From Blastomyces gilchristii SLH14081 (taxonomy: Eukaryota; Ascomycota; Eurotiomycetes; Onygenales; Ajellomycetaceae): DNA of 64,000 nucleotides. Position numbers and translations under genes: made by a program. Below the pieces are notes generated by a model, which saw only the letters and a list, made by a program, of their open reading frames with translations, was not told where the DNA came from and ran no database searches. How positions within the stretch are numbered: position 1 is the stretch's first letter; the number at the start of each line of letters is the position of its first letter. The DNA lies in NCBI RefSeq assembly GCF_000003855.2, contig NW_003101682.1:5361434-5425433 (forward strand). The letters are read 5' to 3'. This document shows, piece after piece, positions 12,546-24,723 of the stretch.

Positions 12546-15500
12546 TGACAATGAATGTGATTCTTATATCTACTGTAATTAATAACACATATAATATGAA
12601 AGTCATGATAGACAGCAGTCTATATTATTATACAATGATTAAATCTTCAGTTGTAAGATATTACAATCTTCAGTGTATTTTCTTATCAAAACCCTGACTT
12701 CTTGCAGAATTTAATAGCTTAAAAGATGTTTGTACCTGTTACATGATAAAGTGAAACATAGATGTCAGAGAATATCAATGTGAAGATATCTATGCATATG
12801 AAGTTAATAATCTTGATTATAATCTTATGTTAGAACTTGCCTGACTATCTGAACAAGGCATCTTATTAAATATTCAAAACAGAAGCTTAATATTTCCTAA
12901 CAATGATAGAGTTCACAAAGATGACATTCATAAGACTATGAATCTAATACAGATCTCTGTTAATGGCTATGAAATGCTCTGAAAAAGAAGTCACTGAAAA
13001 GATCACTGATAGCAGAACTATGTAGCAATCTATTTCATCAGTCTGACTGATATTAAGAAAGCTCTAGAGAAGTTATTCTGTACTATAATAACAGATTCTT
13101 ATATAAAACTCTCTTAACAATATTATAAATATCTAGATGTCTTCTGACAAGACAATATTACAAATATTCCCCTCTTATAAGACTCAGAAGTGAATCACAG
13201 TATCAAGTTAGAAAAGAAGAATAGTAAGAATCTCAAGTCACTATAAGACTCTCTATATAATATGTTTTAAGATGAACTTCTTCTTCTTCAGAAGACACTC
13301 AATGATCTGTTGAATAAGAAATTCATATATATTAGTAACTCTTTCACTGCCGCTTCTATTCTCTTTACAAAGAAATCAGGTAAATAACTTCAATTCTGTG
13401 TAAACTATTGAGAATTGAATAGATTAATTAAGAAGAACTGCTATTCTTTATCTCTTATTAATAAAACTCTAGCTTGCATTGAATAAGCTTAGTAGTTTAT
13501 AAAACTAGATATCATCACTGCATTTTATAAGATCTGTATTACTGAAGAAGATGAGTAGCTTATACCATTCTGAATATAATATAACCTCTTTGAATGAGTA
13601 GTCACACTCTTCAGACTAGTTAACACTCTCAGTATATTTCAGAAGTATATTAACTGAGCACTCTGAGATTTCCTTAATGAATTTATATCTGTGTATCTCA
13701 ATGACATTCTCATCTTCACTGATAAGTTCAGAAAAGAATATCAAGAACATGTATAAAAGATATTACAATAACTATAAGAAGCAGAACTACTGATAGACAT
13801 AGACAAGTATGATTTTAAGATTAAAAGTACAAAATATCTAGACTTTATCATAGAAGCTGATAAGGAAATCTGAATAAATTCTGAGAAGATCTCTGTTATT
13901 CTTGAATGAGAGGCTCTGTGCACTGTGAAAAATGTATAAAGCTTCATTGAATTTGCTAACTTCTATCAGTGATTTATATGAAACTTCTTAGATATTATAA
14001 GACTACTTACAGAACTTACTAAGAAAGACTCAGTATTTCAATGATTAGCAGACACTGAAGCTGTATTTATATAGATAAAGAAGATGTTCATTAATACCTC
14101 TCTGCTGATAATATTCAATTCTGATTATAAGACAGTTGTTGAAGCTGATTTCTCTGACTATAGCATACAAGAAGCTATATTGCAATATAATAATGAAGAT
14201 GTCTTATAATCATACATCTTTATATCTAAGAAACTGAGTTCTGCTGAATGCAATTATGAGATCTATGATAAGACACTTCTCATGATTATACACTGTCTAG
14301 AAGAATGAGACTCTGAACTCTGAAGTGGCTCTGAATTTAAGATAATCACAGATTATAAGAATCTTAAGTACTTTATAACTATCTGTAAACTCACTGAATA
14401 ATAGATATAATGATCTGAGTTCTTAAGCTGCTCTTATTTTACTATACACTATCATTCTGACAGTCAGAACTTGATAACAGATACTCTTTTATAATGAGAG
14501 TAAGATATACCTTCTGATGTAATAGACACCTGTTGAATGAACTGAGAATATCAGCTCTTAGATTCAAAGACATTAGTTAATCAACATGAAATAACTCATG
14601 ATACTATATACATTTCTCTGATTAGAACATTCTCTCTTCAAACTGATACTAATACTGATATCTTCACTTCTTCTACACTGAATAAACTGTGATATACAGT
14701 AGCTCAGACTGATGAACTTCTTCAGACTCTTACTAAAGTAGTATAATAAGAAGTATCTTAATTCTCTTCAGAATTACATATAAAGACTGATATCTTGAAA
14801 TGTTCAGTTAATAATAATAATACTCTGTAATTCTGTGAATGATACTGAGTCTTTTACTCTGAACTCTTACACACTTAAAAAATGTAAGAGATGCATGACT
14901 GATGTATAACTGAATATTCAGATTGTAAACAACTGTACTGAATGATCTCTCAAGAATTCTACTAGTCTGAGATATTAAACAGTATCAGATACTTTATCTG
15001 AAACTATAACTATTTTTTCTCTATCATCTTATGAAAGGACTGTAGAAAAGATCTACTGAAATCACTTAATATCTCTAATAGAATCTGATAAGATGTGATA
15101 ATTGACTTCACTATTAACCTCTTTGAGAGTAAGAGTTGTAAGAATATTCTGATTATTATTGACTGATTGAGTAAAGATGTGATATTAAAATCTTGTAATA
15201 AAATAGATACTGAATAAGTCACTGAAGTCTTTCTACAGAGCTCATTCTATTGAATGCATGAATTATCAAGATCTATAGTATCAGATTAAGACTGTTAATT
15301 CATAAGTACTCTCTGCATCAGAATTTATCAAGTTCTCAAAATTATATACTGTTTATTAACTGCTTATCACTCTGAGACTGATAATGTATTAGAACAGACA
15401 ATTCAGACTGTAAAGAATTATCTTTATAAGTTCTGTAACTACTCATAAGATAATTGACATAATCTTCTCTTATATACAGAGATTACTATTAACAGCTGAG

Positions 15501-16190
15501 ATACTATCTTAACAGATATAAGCCTGTTCTTTCTTATATATAGTTATTATATAAAGATGTTGAATCTTCTGAAGATCATACAGTTCACACTGAATCTCTG
15601 CAGTTTAATTCAAATCACTGATAATATAATAATAAAGCTCGGAGATATTTATGACTAAGTAGAAGCCTTTATAACAAGTACTAAATAAGATTAAGAAGAT
15701 TAGGTTAATATCTGATAAGATTCTGCAGAGTAGTATAAGATAGAAGATCTCGTATAATTTAATCTTAAAAATATATAGATCACATACTCATTCTGTGCAT
15801 TGAATTATTATTATATGAAATACACAGTAATAGAAGTTCTAAACAGTTATAAATACTGTTTTAATACTCTGTCAGAAATTCATAATGTGTTTCATATAAG
15901 TCTATTTCACTGTGCTGTCACTGACTCATTTTCTTTGCAACTGACTTCTGACTGACAGCCGCTAGAGATCATAGAAGAAGATAATAAGCTTAAGTAAGAA
16001 ATTGAAGATATTCTTCATAAGAGACTCTACAGCCGCAGCTGATAATATCTTGTGAAATGAGTTAACTATAATCATCTGATCTGAACTTCAAGCTCTGTGT
16101 TATTCAAAACAGCAGCTCTTGACTGATGAGAACTGCTTCTGAAAAGAGAGAGTTAATGTGACAGACTATATCTGATCAATTATATAGACT
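12546..16190 (+). pseudogene. Gypsy D pol remnant: protease, RT, RNase H, integrase, chromodomain
   Basis: Protease is marked by MIDSSLYYYTMI at about 12607-12642, a DSG-type active site altered to DSS. RT includes FCVNY-ELNRLIKKNCYSLS (about 13397-13460) and the catalytic box YLND at 13694-13705, with the first Asp lost. RNase H is very clear (about 14100-14410), for example [20 protein letters not shown] and IITDYKNLKYF. Integrase has a core stretch HELSRSIVSD near 15250 and a YHSETDN segment near 15365. A C-terminal chromodomain-like EIEDILHKRLYSRS...YLVK is at about 15990-16070. The 3' LTR follows about 120 bases later. Dozens of stops, mainly TGA, make it inactive. Confidence 0.85.
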
Positions 16191-16194
16191 ATTC

Positions 16195-16437
16195 TGTTAG
16201 ACTTCGAAGATTTCTATCACTCTGATTCTCAGTTATTAATTCTCAGCTGAAAACCTACAGAATTTCTATTCTTTCACCTCGAAGCTTCACTATGTATATT
16301 ACTATGTATATGTATAAATATTCACTCTGATCACTGATTTCTGCACTTTCTCTCTTTTCTTTCCTTCTTTAACATTTTTCACTTTATTATATAAGATCTA
16401 TTCATTATATCAATCTATTCAGCGTAGGCCTCTTATA
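16195..16437 (+). repeat. Gypsy D 3' LTR (243 bp)
   Basis: Starts tgttagacttcg and ends gcctcttata (CA mutated to TA). It is homologous to the 5' fragment at 10872-11023 and to the better-preserved gypsy E LTR at 62454-62725. A TATA-like gtataaata lies at about 16312-16320. Element F sequence resumes immediately after it. Confidence 0.85.
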
Positions 16438-16488
16438 CTCTGACTTTATTAATTTTTAACTCTTAGATTTCAGTTACTTATTATCTTA
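16438..16488 (+). repeat. Element F left direct repeat, first fragment
   Basis: Matches the start of the F right repeat at 31782: both read ctctgacttNattaatNtttaactc followed by agatttcag. The final 13 bases (16476-16488, acttattatctta) are repeated at 27690-27702 and are the target duplication of LINE B. F's repeat was therefore whole before LINE B arrived. Confidence 0.7.
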
Positions 16489-16499
16489 TTATTATTATT

Positions 16500-17893
16500 A
16501 TTATTCTTCTTCTTCAATTATAGATATATGCAGTCAGAGACTATGACATCTACCTGAGAACTTTTAGTTCTCAGGGTTTTTTCTATATCTCTAAAGTCAA
16601 CTATTATACATTTACCAATTTCAGATATGTAAAATCAGAAAATTTCAGCTCAGAATATAAAAACTGTTTACAAATTGCAGTATTTTAACATCTTCTGATA
16701 CTTTGAAATCATTTGACAATATCATGACAAAAGAAAAGAGAACACAGTCTTAAAGATAGACATATTAAATAAATAGATAGAAAAGAATAGAAAGAAAAAA
16801 GTAAAGTAAAGAGAGACTGTAATAAAATAAATTATTAAAAGAGAGTGTATAACTGTTTTAACAGACTATATCTGATCAATTTCCTTCTCTTCATATTCAG
16901 ATATTTCTGAATTTAGTTCTTTTCTTATAGCTGCTTGAGTTTCTGATAGAAAGTCTATTAAGTATTTAATTCCTGTCTCAGTTGAGAATAAAAATCTCAT
17001 ATTTAATTGATTTAGATTATACTTCTCTTTCAATCTGACTCTGAGACTATTGTATAATGCACAGTGTATTACAATATACTTATAATTCTCATTTGCATTG
17101 CAGAATGAGCATTCTATTGAGTCAAATCTATCATCAAATCTCTATATATAAGATTTGAAATAGTCATGTTCTAGTTTCAGCTGCATTATAGATAAGAATA
17201 TTTTCTTTTTACATTTAATTGAACAAGATTTTCACTTGAGTTTTGTTTTAAATCTTAAATAATGTATACTCTTCTTTTGTTTCTACCAGCTTTCATTTCA
17301 CTTCTCTAAATAAGATTCTTTTATCTTTCTCTTTATAAAAGATCAGAATACAATTTTTTGAATAGATCTGCTTAATTCTGAACTCTTTTTGACAGCTGAA
17401 TCAGTCAATTCATTGCTATGAATATTTATATAAGCAGGAACTCAGTGCAGATAAATTATCAGTTTTGATATTCTTCTCTTTTAAATTTTCAAAACAGAGT
17501 TTAAAATCAGTTCAAGATTCATTTGATTATTATGAATCTGACTATTTCTAAGTCTTTTTAAAGCAGCTTGACTATCAGAGAATATTCATGTCTCTTTCAA
17601 ACTATTTTCTCTTATATAAGATTTTATTTCAACAAGTTTGAAGGCTTTTATTATTGCAAATATTTCAGTATTAAAGACTTCAGATTCACAGGCTAAATTT
17701 CAGAAATCTGAGATAAAATTGATATTATCTTCAGTATAAGCAATGTCTGTGTTTAATCTATTCAAATTCTCATTTTTTGAGCCATCTGAATAGATCAGAA
17801 TAGAGTCTTTTATATTAATTATAGAAATTCTCTTCAAATACTGTTTATATTCTCTCTCTTTAGATAGTTCACTTATTTGCAAGTCTATGAGAG
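16500..17893 (-). pseudogene. LINE B ORF2 C-terminal remnant and 3' UTR
   Basis: Contains about 370 bases of 3' UTR (with the conserved stem-loop at 16554-16574) and then the ORF2 C-terminus. The zinc knuckle is at about 17060-17120 (CLFCNANENFEYI...HC), and RNase H follows, with ILIYSDGSKNENLNRLN visible in the 17700-17945 frame. That frame continues artificially into the gypsy B LTR (first residues MRDRNRGKESARSG), which is a fusion by insertion and not a gene. TGA and TAA codons break it elsewhere. Confidence 0.8.
16554..16574 (-). other. Conserved stem-loop near the LINE 3' end (copy B)
   Basis: ctgagaac-tttta-gttctcag forms an 8-bp perfect stem with a 5-base loop, about 60 bases inside the (ATT)n tail. 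The same structure sits at 26301-26321 and 63291-63311. This is the position of 3' hairpins recognised by some LINE reverse transcriptases. Confidence 0.6.
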
Positions 17894-18151
17894 TGTAAGA
17901 AATCCCGCTTCTCGCGGATTCTTTACCTCTATTCCTATCTCTCATGTAATCAATAGGGTTAGCGGCTCTTGACTACACACAACTATATAGACTGAAGTTG
18001 ATGAATACTATTCATAACTCAGCTTAAATGCTATTATACATTTAATCTCTACATTTTATCTTTCTACTGTGAATACTTCTAGTAGTTAACAGTACATATT
18101 ACATCAAGCTGCAAACACCTGAATAATTATCTGTGAGCACTTATTCTTATA
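17894..18151 (+). repeat. Gypsy B 5' LTR (258 bp)
   Basis: Begins tgtaagaaatcccgcttctc and ends ttattcttata. Its outer half keeps cccgcttctcgcgg unmutated. The inner half shows CpG and CC losses compared with the 3' LTR (for example aataattatctgtgagc against aataatcgcctgcgagc). Confidence 0.92.
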
Positions 18152-18183
18152 TTTCAAGCTCAGTCAGTCAGTAATCACTTATT

Positions 18184-19420
18184 ATGACTGAAAGAACTAG
18201 AAACTTATATACTTCAACTCCTGTGAACTCTACTGCAGACACTCAGAAGCAGTCATTCATATCATGAATAACTCTTATGAAAGAAGTCTCAGAGAACTTA
18301 TTAATTACTCATGAGACATTATTCTCTATATCTGTGACAGAGAAACTCTTCAAACTCATGAATAAATTAATCTCAGTGAAGAACATTCTTGAGCATTTTC
18401 TACAGAATTAAGCTATTTTTCTACAAGAAATGCTTACTGTTTGTAAACATTCTTAAACTGAGTCTCTAAATATAATCTTCAGAGACATCTACAAACTGAA
18501 AAGAAACTTTCTTAAGCTGTGATCACTTAAGATCACTTATCAAACCACAATCTATAAAAGCTTTTATAAGTTTGTATTTGAAATTGACTCACAAGCTCAG
18601 CTGTGTGATATGAAAGATGAAGAAGCTGTTATTCATATGATAACTGATCTCTACTATACTGAAGTCAAGAACTGGCTGAATTATCTAGAGAATAATCATA
18701 AGAGATCTCACTGATCTGTTTTTAAGACTTATCTAAAGAATAAGTTGAGAGATTCTGTGAGCTGAACAGAGAATATCTGAACTGTGATCATTAATATTAG
18801 AAAAAGAGATAAGAAATCTAATGAAGACTACTCACAGTACTTCATGAAATTATAATATAAATTGAGATCTGTGAAAACAGAGATCTGAAATAAGATCTGA
18901 ATAATGATATTTATAAAGAGACTGAATAAAGATATACAGAATAAGCTCATTGAATAAGTCTCTAAGTTCTTAATTCTGAAGAAACTGATAACTCTTATTC
19001 ACTGTTTACAGATCACTGTGAGAGTCACAGATCTGTAGAGAGTGAATCATCAATCAGCTTTATAAGAGTTAGAATAACAGAGAACAGATTTATCAGAGAA
19101 AGATAATAAGATATAGAGAGATTTATATCTGACTGCTAAGCAGAGAGAGAGAGCTTTATAAGCTTCTGTAAACAGAGTGTATAATAGAAAGATTAAGAAA
19201 AAGAGTCTCTGCTTTATTTATTCTAAATCAGAATATCTTCATACAATCTGTCTGAATAAATTAAAATAGAAATTTAAGAAGTTACAGACAGAGTCAGTAA
19301 CAGTCTTCTTAAAAGTGTTAAAGCTGATATCTGAATCTGTTACTTCTCTGATGAAAATACTTTCTTATAAAGAGAGATTATACTACAGTACTGCTGTCTT
19401 ATAAGTAGAAAAAGTATTAA
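18184..19420 (+). pseudogene. Gypsy B gag remnant
   Basis: Probable start at the ATG at 18184 (MTERTRNLY). The recognisable middle section reads LCDMKDEEAVIHM and YTEVKNWLNYLE (about 18600-18690), followed by an FKTYLKNKLRDSVS segment, consistent with a retroviral-type capsid helix bundle. I see no CCHC knuckle. Stops and probable frameshifts interrupt it. It is collinear with gypsy C on the other strand. Confidence 0.6.
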
Positions 19421-22400
19421 TAAACTCAGGATCTCAGATCACTGTAGTGTCTCTAAAGCTTGCAAAGTGAATAAGCTGAATAATAAAAGCTGAGAATCTG
19501 TTCTTATAATAAGCAGAGTGTGAGAACTCAGATCTGAGAACTGAGAGACTTACAAGAGTCATCTTTGAATTATAAGATCTCTTCAGAATCTGAAGAAAAT
19601 TTGCAGAAACTGTGATTATCACAGACATTATAGATGACATGTACTTGAGACTTGTATAATATTAAAGACATAATTCATACATAGCTGTCTATGAGTCAGG
19701 TTTATACTTCTGATCAGTGTTGACAGACTTACTTATAGAGATAGAATCAGTTAATACTGTAGAGTTAATTAGAGAAGACAAGCTTATCTATATAATAACT
19801 TTATAAATGTCTGAGAACTTTATAGTCATGAAAACTGAGCTTCAGATATCAGAGAAATACTGAGATCTTACAGAGATATTCAGCTCAGTAAAGATAGCTA
19901 AGCTTTCTTCTTACTATGAGAAGAATCTGATAATAGATTTAATAGAAGAATAAAAACTCTTCTGAGAACTAATCTATAAGCTCTCTTATTATAAGACAGA
20001 GATCTTACAGATCTATATAAAGAAGAATCTGAAGAATGACTTTATCTGATCTTCACAGATCTTCACAGAAGTCTCTGTGATATTTATAAAGAAGAAGAAT
20101 AAAGATCTTAGATTATATATAGACTACTGTGACCTGAACTTTAAGATAATAAAGAGTCACTACTCTCTATCTCTGATTGAGAATGTGATTAACTATCTCA
20201 TAAAAGCTGTTATATTCACACAATTGAATGTGATTAATATATAGATATGAATGTGAATACAGTCTGAGAATGAATAAAGAACTGTCTTTAGAACTGCACT
20301 GAAATTATTTGAATATCTAGTGATATCTTTTAATTTGACTAATATTCTCATAGTATTTTAGTCTTTCATTAATAAAACACTTCATACATATCTGAATGTC
20401 TTTGTAATAATATATCTGAATGATGTGATGATGTACTCTGTAAAGAAGAAAGAATATACTGAGTATATATGAAGTGTGTTAAAGACCTTAGATAAGACAG
20501 AACTGTATATTAAGCTTATGAAGTGCAACTTCAGTGTGTATCAGATTAATTTTCTAAAATATATAATTATTATAGATGATATTCAGATGAAATCTTTACA
20601 GATTGAGACTATTCTATCATGACTGAAGTTAACTAGTATTTATAAGATTCAGATCTTTCTAAGCTTTATGAATTTCTATAGATAGTTTATCTTTGTATTC
20701 ATGAGAATCTTCTTAACTCTTACACACAGGCTAAAGAGTGAAAATAAGAAGAAGTTATTCTATAAATAGAGAATGAAAAGATTATTAAGAAGAAAGAGCT
20801 GTAAGAACTTTCTTATCTCAGAAACTTATAGAGTCTTTGTAAGATTGAAATAGATATTCATAGATATAGTAATACTGTTTTACTTTGATCTCTTACTCTT
20901 AAACAGATTAAAGACAGATGTCTTCTTCTTTATAATTTCAGAAATAGTCTTATAACTACAGTTAAATGAGAACTGAGTTTCAGTGATCTTTTTCTCACAG
21001 AAGATGCAATCTGTGAAGATCAACTATAATATTTATAATCAGAAGCTTCTTATAATAGTGAAATTCTTTTATCACTGATATCACTACTTTGAGAGTCTTA
21101 TAACAGTGATTACTGTTAGAACTAATTATAATAGCTTATAACAGTTTACTTCAATCAAGAAACTCTTACAGTGATAGATTTACTGAGCTCAGAGACTGAG
21201 TGAGTTCTGATTCAAGATAGAATATATCAAGAAAATTAAGAACTCAGTGAATGAATTCTCTCACAGATCAGACTATGTTAAGAAGATCAGAATAACAGAC
21301 ACAGAGAGACTAGAGAAGACAGAAAAGCTTCACAGAATACTCAGACTGAGTGTTATAAAGAGATTGACTGAAGAGTCTCTCAATTCTCTATAAGAGAAGA
21401 GAGAAGAGAGAGAGAAGAAGCCTGTATAACTACTCTCTATAACACTGAGAGTTAACACTCTGAGAATCTCTATAAGAATTCTTGAAGATAGTATCTATAA
21501 TCTGAAGAGTTTGCAGGCTTTGAGAAGCACTGTGAAAGACCTGATATAAGAAGAAACAGAGAATAAGTCTTTATAAAATCTTCTATTTAGATTGTCTGAA
21601 CTACAACTGAAGAATAAATATACTCAGTATATTCAGAAACTACTTATGATAGAAATCAACTCTGTAGAAATAAAGAATTCAAGAGACTTAAATAATCTCT
21701 TATAAAAAGAGAGCTGAATTTATATATCTATGAATAAGTTTCTATATATAGAACTTATTAAAAGATATCATGACTCTTCTCTAATGAGTCATTTACAGAT
21801 ACTAGAACTTATGAGTTACTTATAAGAAAAATACTTCTGACTAAAGATATAAGAACTTATAAAGAAGATAGTGAATTCTTATACTGTTTATCAGAGTTCA
21901 TGAGTAATACAGTTCAGATTATATGAAGAACTTACTTCTCTACTTATCTTATAAGAATCTTGAGAATAGCTAGAAATGAACACTCTTATAAGTCTCTCTA
22001 AAAGTAAGAATATATATAATACCTGCTTTGACAGTGTGCTGATAATAGTGAATCACTTTATCAAGATGACACACTTTATACTCACTCATAAAAACTTAAA
22101 GTCAAAGACTTTGACTCACATCTTCATTTACAATGTAATCTGATTGCATGAATTATCTGTGAACATTGTCTCAGATAGAGAATTAATCTTCATAGAGAAG
22201 TTCTAATCTGATTTAATAACTATACTAAAGATCTTATGAGATCTAAGCACAGCTTTTCATCAATAGATAGATGATCAGATAGAATATCTGATAAGTATAT
22301 TGAAATAGTATCTACAGTGCTTTATTAATTATAAGCAGAATAACTGAATACATTAATTATTATTTATAAAGTTTGTATACAATAACTTAAAGCATATCAG

Positions 22401-23060
22401 CACAGATAAAACTCTCTTTGAGATACTCACTGAGACTCATCTGCAGATGATCTTGATAAACTTATGAGAGTATACTATAGAGTGTGATGATATCTGTAGA
22501 CAGACTGAGAGAATTCAGAATATCTGAGAGAAAGTCTGTGAATTCTTGAGAAAGACTTAAGAGTATCAGAAGAGATACTATGACTTCAAGTATATTATAA
22601 AGAGTTTTAAGAAAGATAATAGAGTCTGACTAAGTCTAGAAAACATCATTATATAGAGATCTAGTAAGAAGCTGAATCTCTTACAGACAGAGTCTTATAA
22701 GATTATAAAGAAAGTTAGTTTATAATTCTATAGATTGAAACTGTTATCTGAGTTATAGATATATAATGTTTTTCATATCTTTGTACTTTATAAATATAAG
22801 AAATTCTTAGAAGAGAATTCTGTGACTCATCATTCTATTTATAAAGTACTAGAGAGTGAAAGAGAATATCAGATTAAAGAAATTATTAACTCAGAAAAGT
22901 GAGATTATAAGCTCTGATTCAAGATTCAGTGATAAGAGTATTCTGATAAGATGAATAAGTTCACTTAAGAATTATTCAGACAGATAAGACATCTGTAGAA
23001 GCTGAGACATGACTTTCATACTATGAATTCTGATAAGTCAGAATAATGCAGTCTTTACTA
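19421..23060 (+). pseudogene. Gypsy B pol remnant: protease, RT, RNase H, integrase, chromodomain
   Basis: Protease should lie at about 19430-19750. RT spans about 20090-20640, with LRLYIDYCDLNFKIIKSHYS and the box YLND (20413-20424). RNase H follows at about 20880-21130. Integrase core is at about 22025-22300, including SVLIIVNHFIKMTHFI and SVNIVSDREL. A C-terminal chromodomain is at about 22840-23010 (YKVLESEREYQIKEI then SEK-DYKL-FKIQ), where Trp positions are now stops. The order RT, RNase H, integrase, chromodomain identifies a chromovirus. Inactive. Confidence 0.85.
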
Positions 23061-23329
23061 AGAATCTGATTATAATAAAGATATTAACACTGTCATTTAT
23101 AAACTCTAGTCTATAAGATGATGAGTTTCTACTAAGATAAACAGTTCACAGTGTATACAAAGAGAAGAAGAAATCATACTCTTATTAAAGTTAAAAAATA
23201 AAGAAAATAAAAACAGAACTGTGAATATAATTTCAAGACTGATAAAGAAAAAATAAAGAAAACTCATACTTACATTCTTAATATCTATAACACTCAATTT
23301 CTCTGTAACTATCAATTTCTCTCTTTAAA

Positions 23330-24090
23330 GAAGTAGAGAGTATTATATCTGTGATACAGACAATTATTACAGTTAATATGAAGACTGTCAGAAATACACA
23401 GACTTCAGAGAAGCTGAATATCAGAGTATACACAGTTGTAATAGAGTCTTGAAGACTGACTGTCTATGTATGTGATCAGATATCTCTCATGAAGCTATGT
23501 CTGCTTTCTCAGTTATACTGAAGTATTCAGTCTGAAAACAATTGAGATGTGAAGAGATGGCTCATCTATTCAGATTAACTTCTGTTATAAATTCATGATA
23601 TTCACATTGTCTTGATTATCTGAATTTTGTGAGTATCTGAGAACTCATCTCTTATTGACAATGAGATTATAGAAATGTGCTGCAGTGTGAGAATCATTGA
23701 TAGAGAATCTAGACATATTTACATATACCTGATCAGAGATTGTGTGAGTAGAGAAGAGATGATCATAGATCTGTGAGACTGCAGAAGACACTGATAACAC
23801 TGAGAGCTTTGTAAGAACTGTCAGCTAGAGTCTGTAAGAAATTACTTATAGAAAGACTTATAGTAAAGAGTAGAACTGCACTACTTAGAGTCAGAAACTG
23901 ATCTGAGAGAGCTATGAAATTAACTGCTGATCTGAAGATCAGATGCAGTGACAGAGCTGAGAGAGATAAAGACACTGTTATGAGCAGTGATATCTCTGCT
24001 TCATCAGCTGATAAAAAGTAATTAGAGAAGTTATAAAGACACTTATAAGAAGCTCAACAGTGATCAGACATTGTTTATAAAGATATTAAA
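23330..24090 (+). pseudogene. Gypsy B accessory 3' ORF: Cys pairs followed by coiled coil
   Basis: Downstream of pol, a plus frame from about 23760 reads DCRRH, then CKNCQLESVRNYL, then a long Leu/Glu/Arg heptad-like segment (HYLESETDLREL, AVTELREIKTLL, SYKDTYKKLNSDQ). The interruptions are TGA, TAA and TAG at likely Trp, Gln or Arg positions. The pattern, a small Cys cluster followed by a coiled coil, resembles accessory proteins I recall next to some fungal gypsy elements, though I cannot name a family. The start is uncertain. Confidence 0.45.
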
Positions 24091-24627
24091 ATTAAAAAAA
24101 CTTTTATTCTTAAGAAGTTCTTGAATTAATATAAGATATTGTCAGAAACACTCTCTCTCTATTATCTGAGTGAAACCACTTTATAAATGAATGAGAATAC
24201 TCACAGTTTATAAGAATAAAAGCTATTATAGAAAAAGAAAAAAGAAGATAAGATTTCACAGATATATCTGAGATATTTATACTACTCTAGAGAAGTTTAG
24301 TTACACTATAAGTAATTCTATAAAACAGTCAGATCACTCTAGTAAATAAAGAGTGATTATGAATTACAGATCTGATTCTTTCTATATAACTATAAAGAGT
24401 GATTACAGATTATAAATATCTTGATTTTATAATTCTACAGAGTTAATGAAAGAATAAAAAATTTCTCACAACTCTACAGTGTTAAAGAACAATAATTCAC
24501 AAGAATAAGTGAAAGATTAACTTGTGAATACTTCTCTTTAATAAGAGTGATCTCATAGAGAGTGATTCATCTGTAAGATAAATCTGTGTAATGATCACAT
24601 AAGAATCTTATAAAAATAATTGAGAGT
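24091..24627 (+). other. Gypsy B 3' non-coding region before the chimeric insertion
   Basis: AT-rich sequence continuing from the accessory ORF. Direct repeats of agagtgattatgaattacaga/agagtgattacagattata type occur near 24351-24411. No ORF stands out. Confidence 0.4.
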
Positions 24628-24644
24628 TAACTGAAACTCTTCTG
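24628..24644 (+). repeat. Target-site duplication, left copy
   Basis: taactgaaactcttctg is repeated exactly at 26384-26400. The first three bases could instead belong to the (AAT)n tail on the right, so the duplication is 14-17 bp. It defines the ends of the insertion between. Confidence 0.85.
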
Positions 24645-24723
24645 CCAGCGTGGCCCAGTTGATAAGACTGGTAACCAAGGCCGCACACATTAGAGATGTG
24701 TGGGTTCAAATTTCATCGCTGGC
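24644..24723 (+). ncRNA. tRNA-like sequence with Pol III A and B box motifs
   Basis: A 7-bp acceptor-like stem pairs gccagcg (24644-24650) with cgctggc (24717-24723). An A-box-like tggcccagttgataag lies at 24651-24666 and a B-box-like gggttcaaattt at 24702-24713. The D-arm and T-arm are roughly placed, with G-T pairs where CC may have mutated to TT. The middle does not fold as a standard anticodon arm; instead cacacat/atgtgtg makes a 7-bp hairpin. At 80 bases it is too odd to be a working tRNA. A tRNA pseudogene or SINE head is more likely. Its first base overlaps the target duplication. Confidence 0.6.

Larger units (their letters stand above)
10872..16437 (+). mobile_element. Gypsy D: Ty3/gypsy chromovirus, 5' LTR incomplete
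   Basis: Plus-strand gypsy element in the order gag, protease, RT, RNase H, integrase, chromodomain, 3' LTR. The 3' LTR is complete (16195-16437). Only the 3' part of the 5' LTR remains (10872-11023), directly abutting gypsy C. The missing front of that LTR is not seen left of C, because C itself is truncated there. The same family occurs as gypsy E at 62454-63212. Confidence 0.85.

Noticed and set aside
17700..17945. An 81-residue ORF as a gene
   Set aside because: It fuses LINE B RNase H to gypsy B LTR sequence across an insertion border.
23106..23315. A minus-strand ORF downstream of the gypsy B chromodomain
   Set aside because: Low-complexity Phe/Leu/Ser sequence antisense to the element; nothing recognisable.
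24644..24723. A functional tRNA gene
   Set aside because: The acceptor stem and Pol III boxes fit, but no standard anticodon arm can be folded, the T-stem relies on G-T pairs, and the segment is the 5' end of a retro-insertion.
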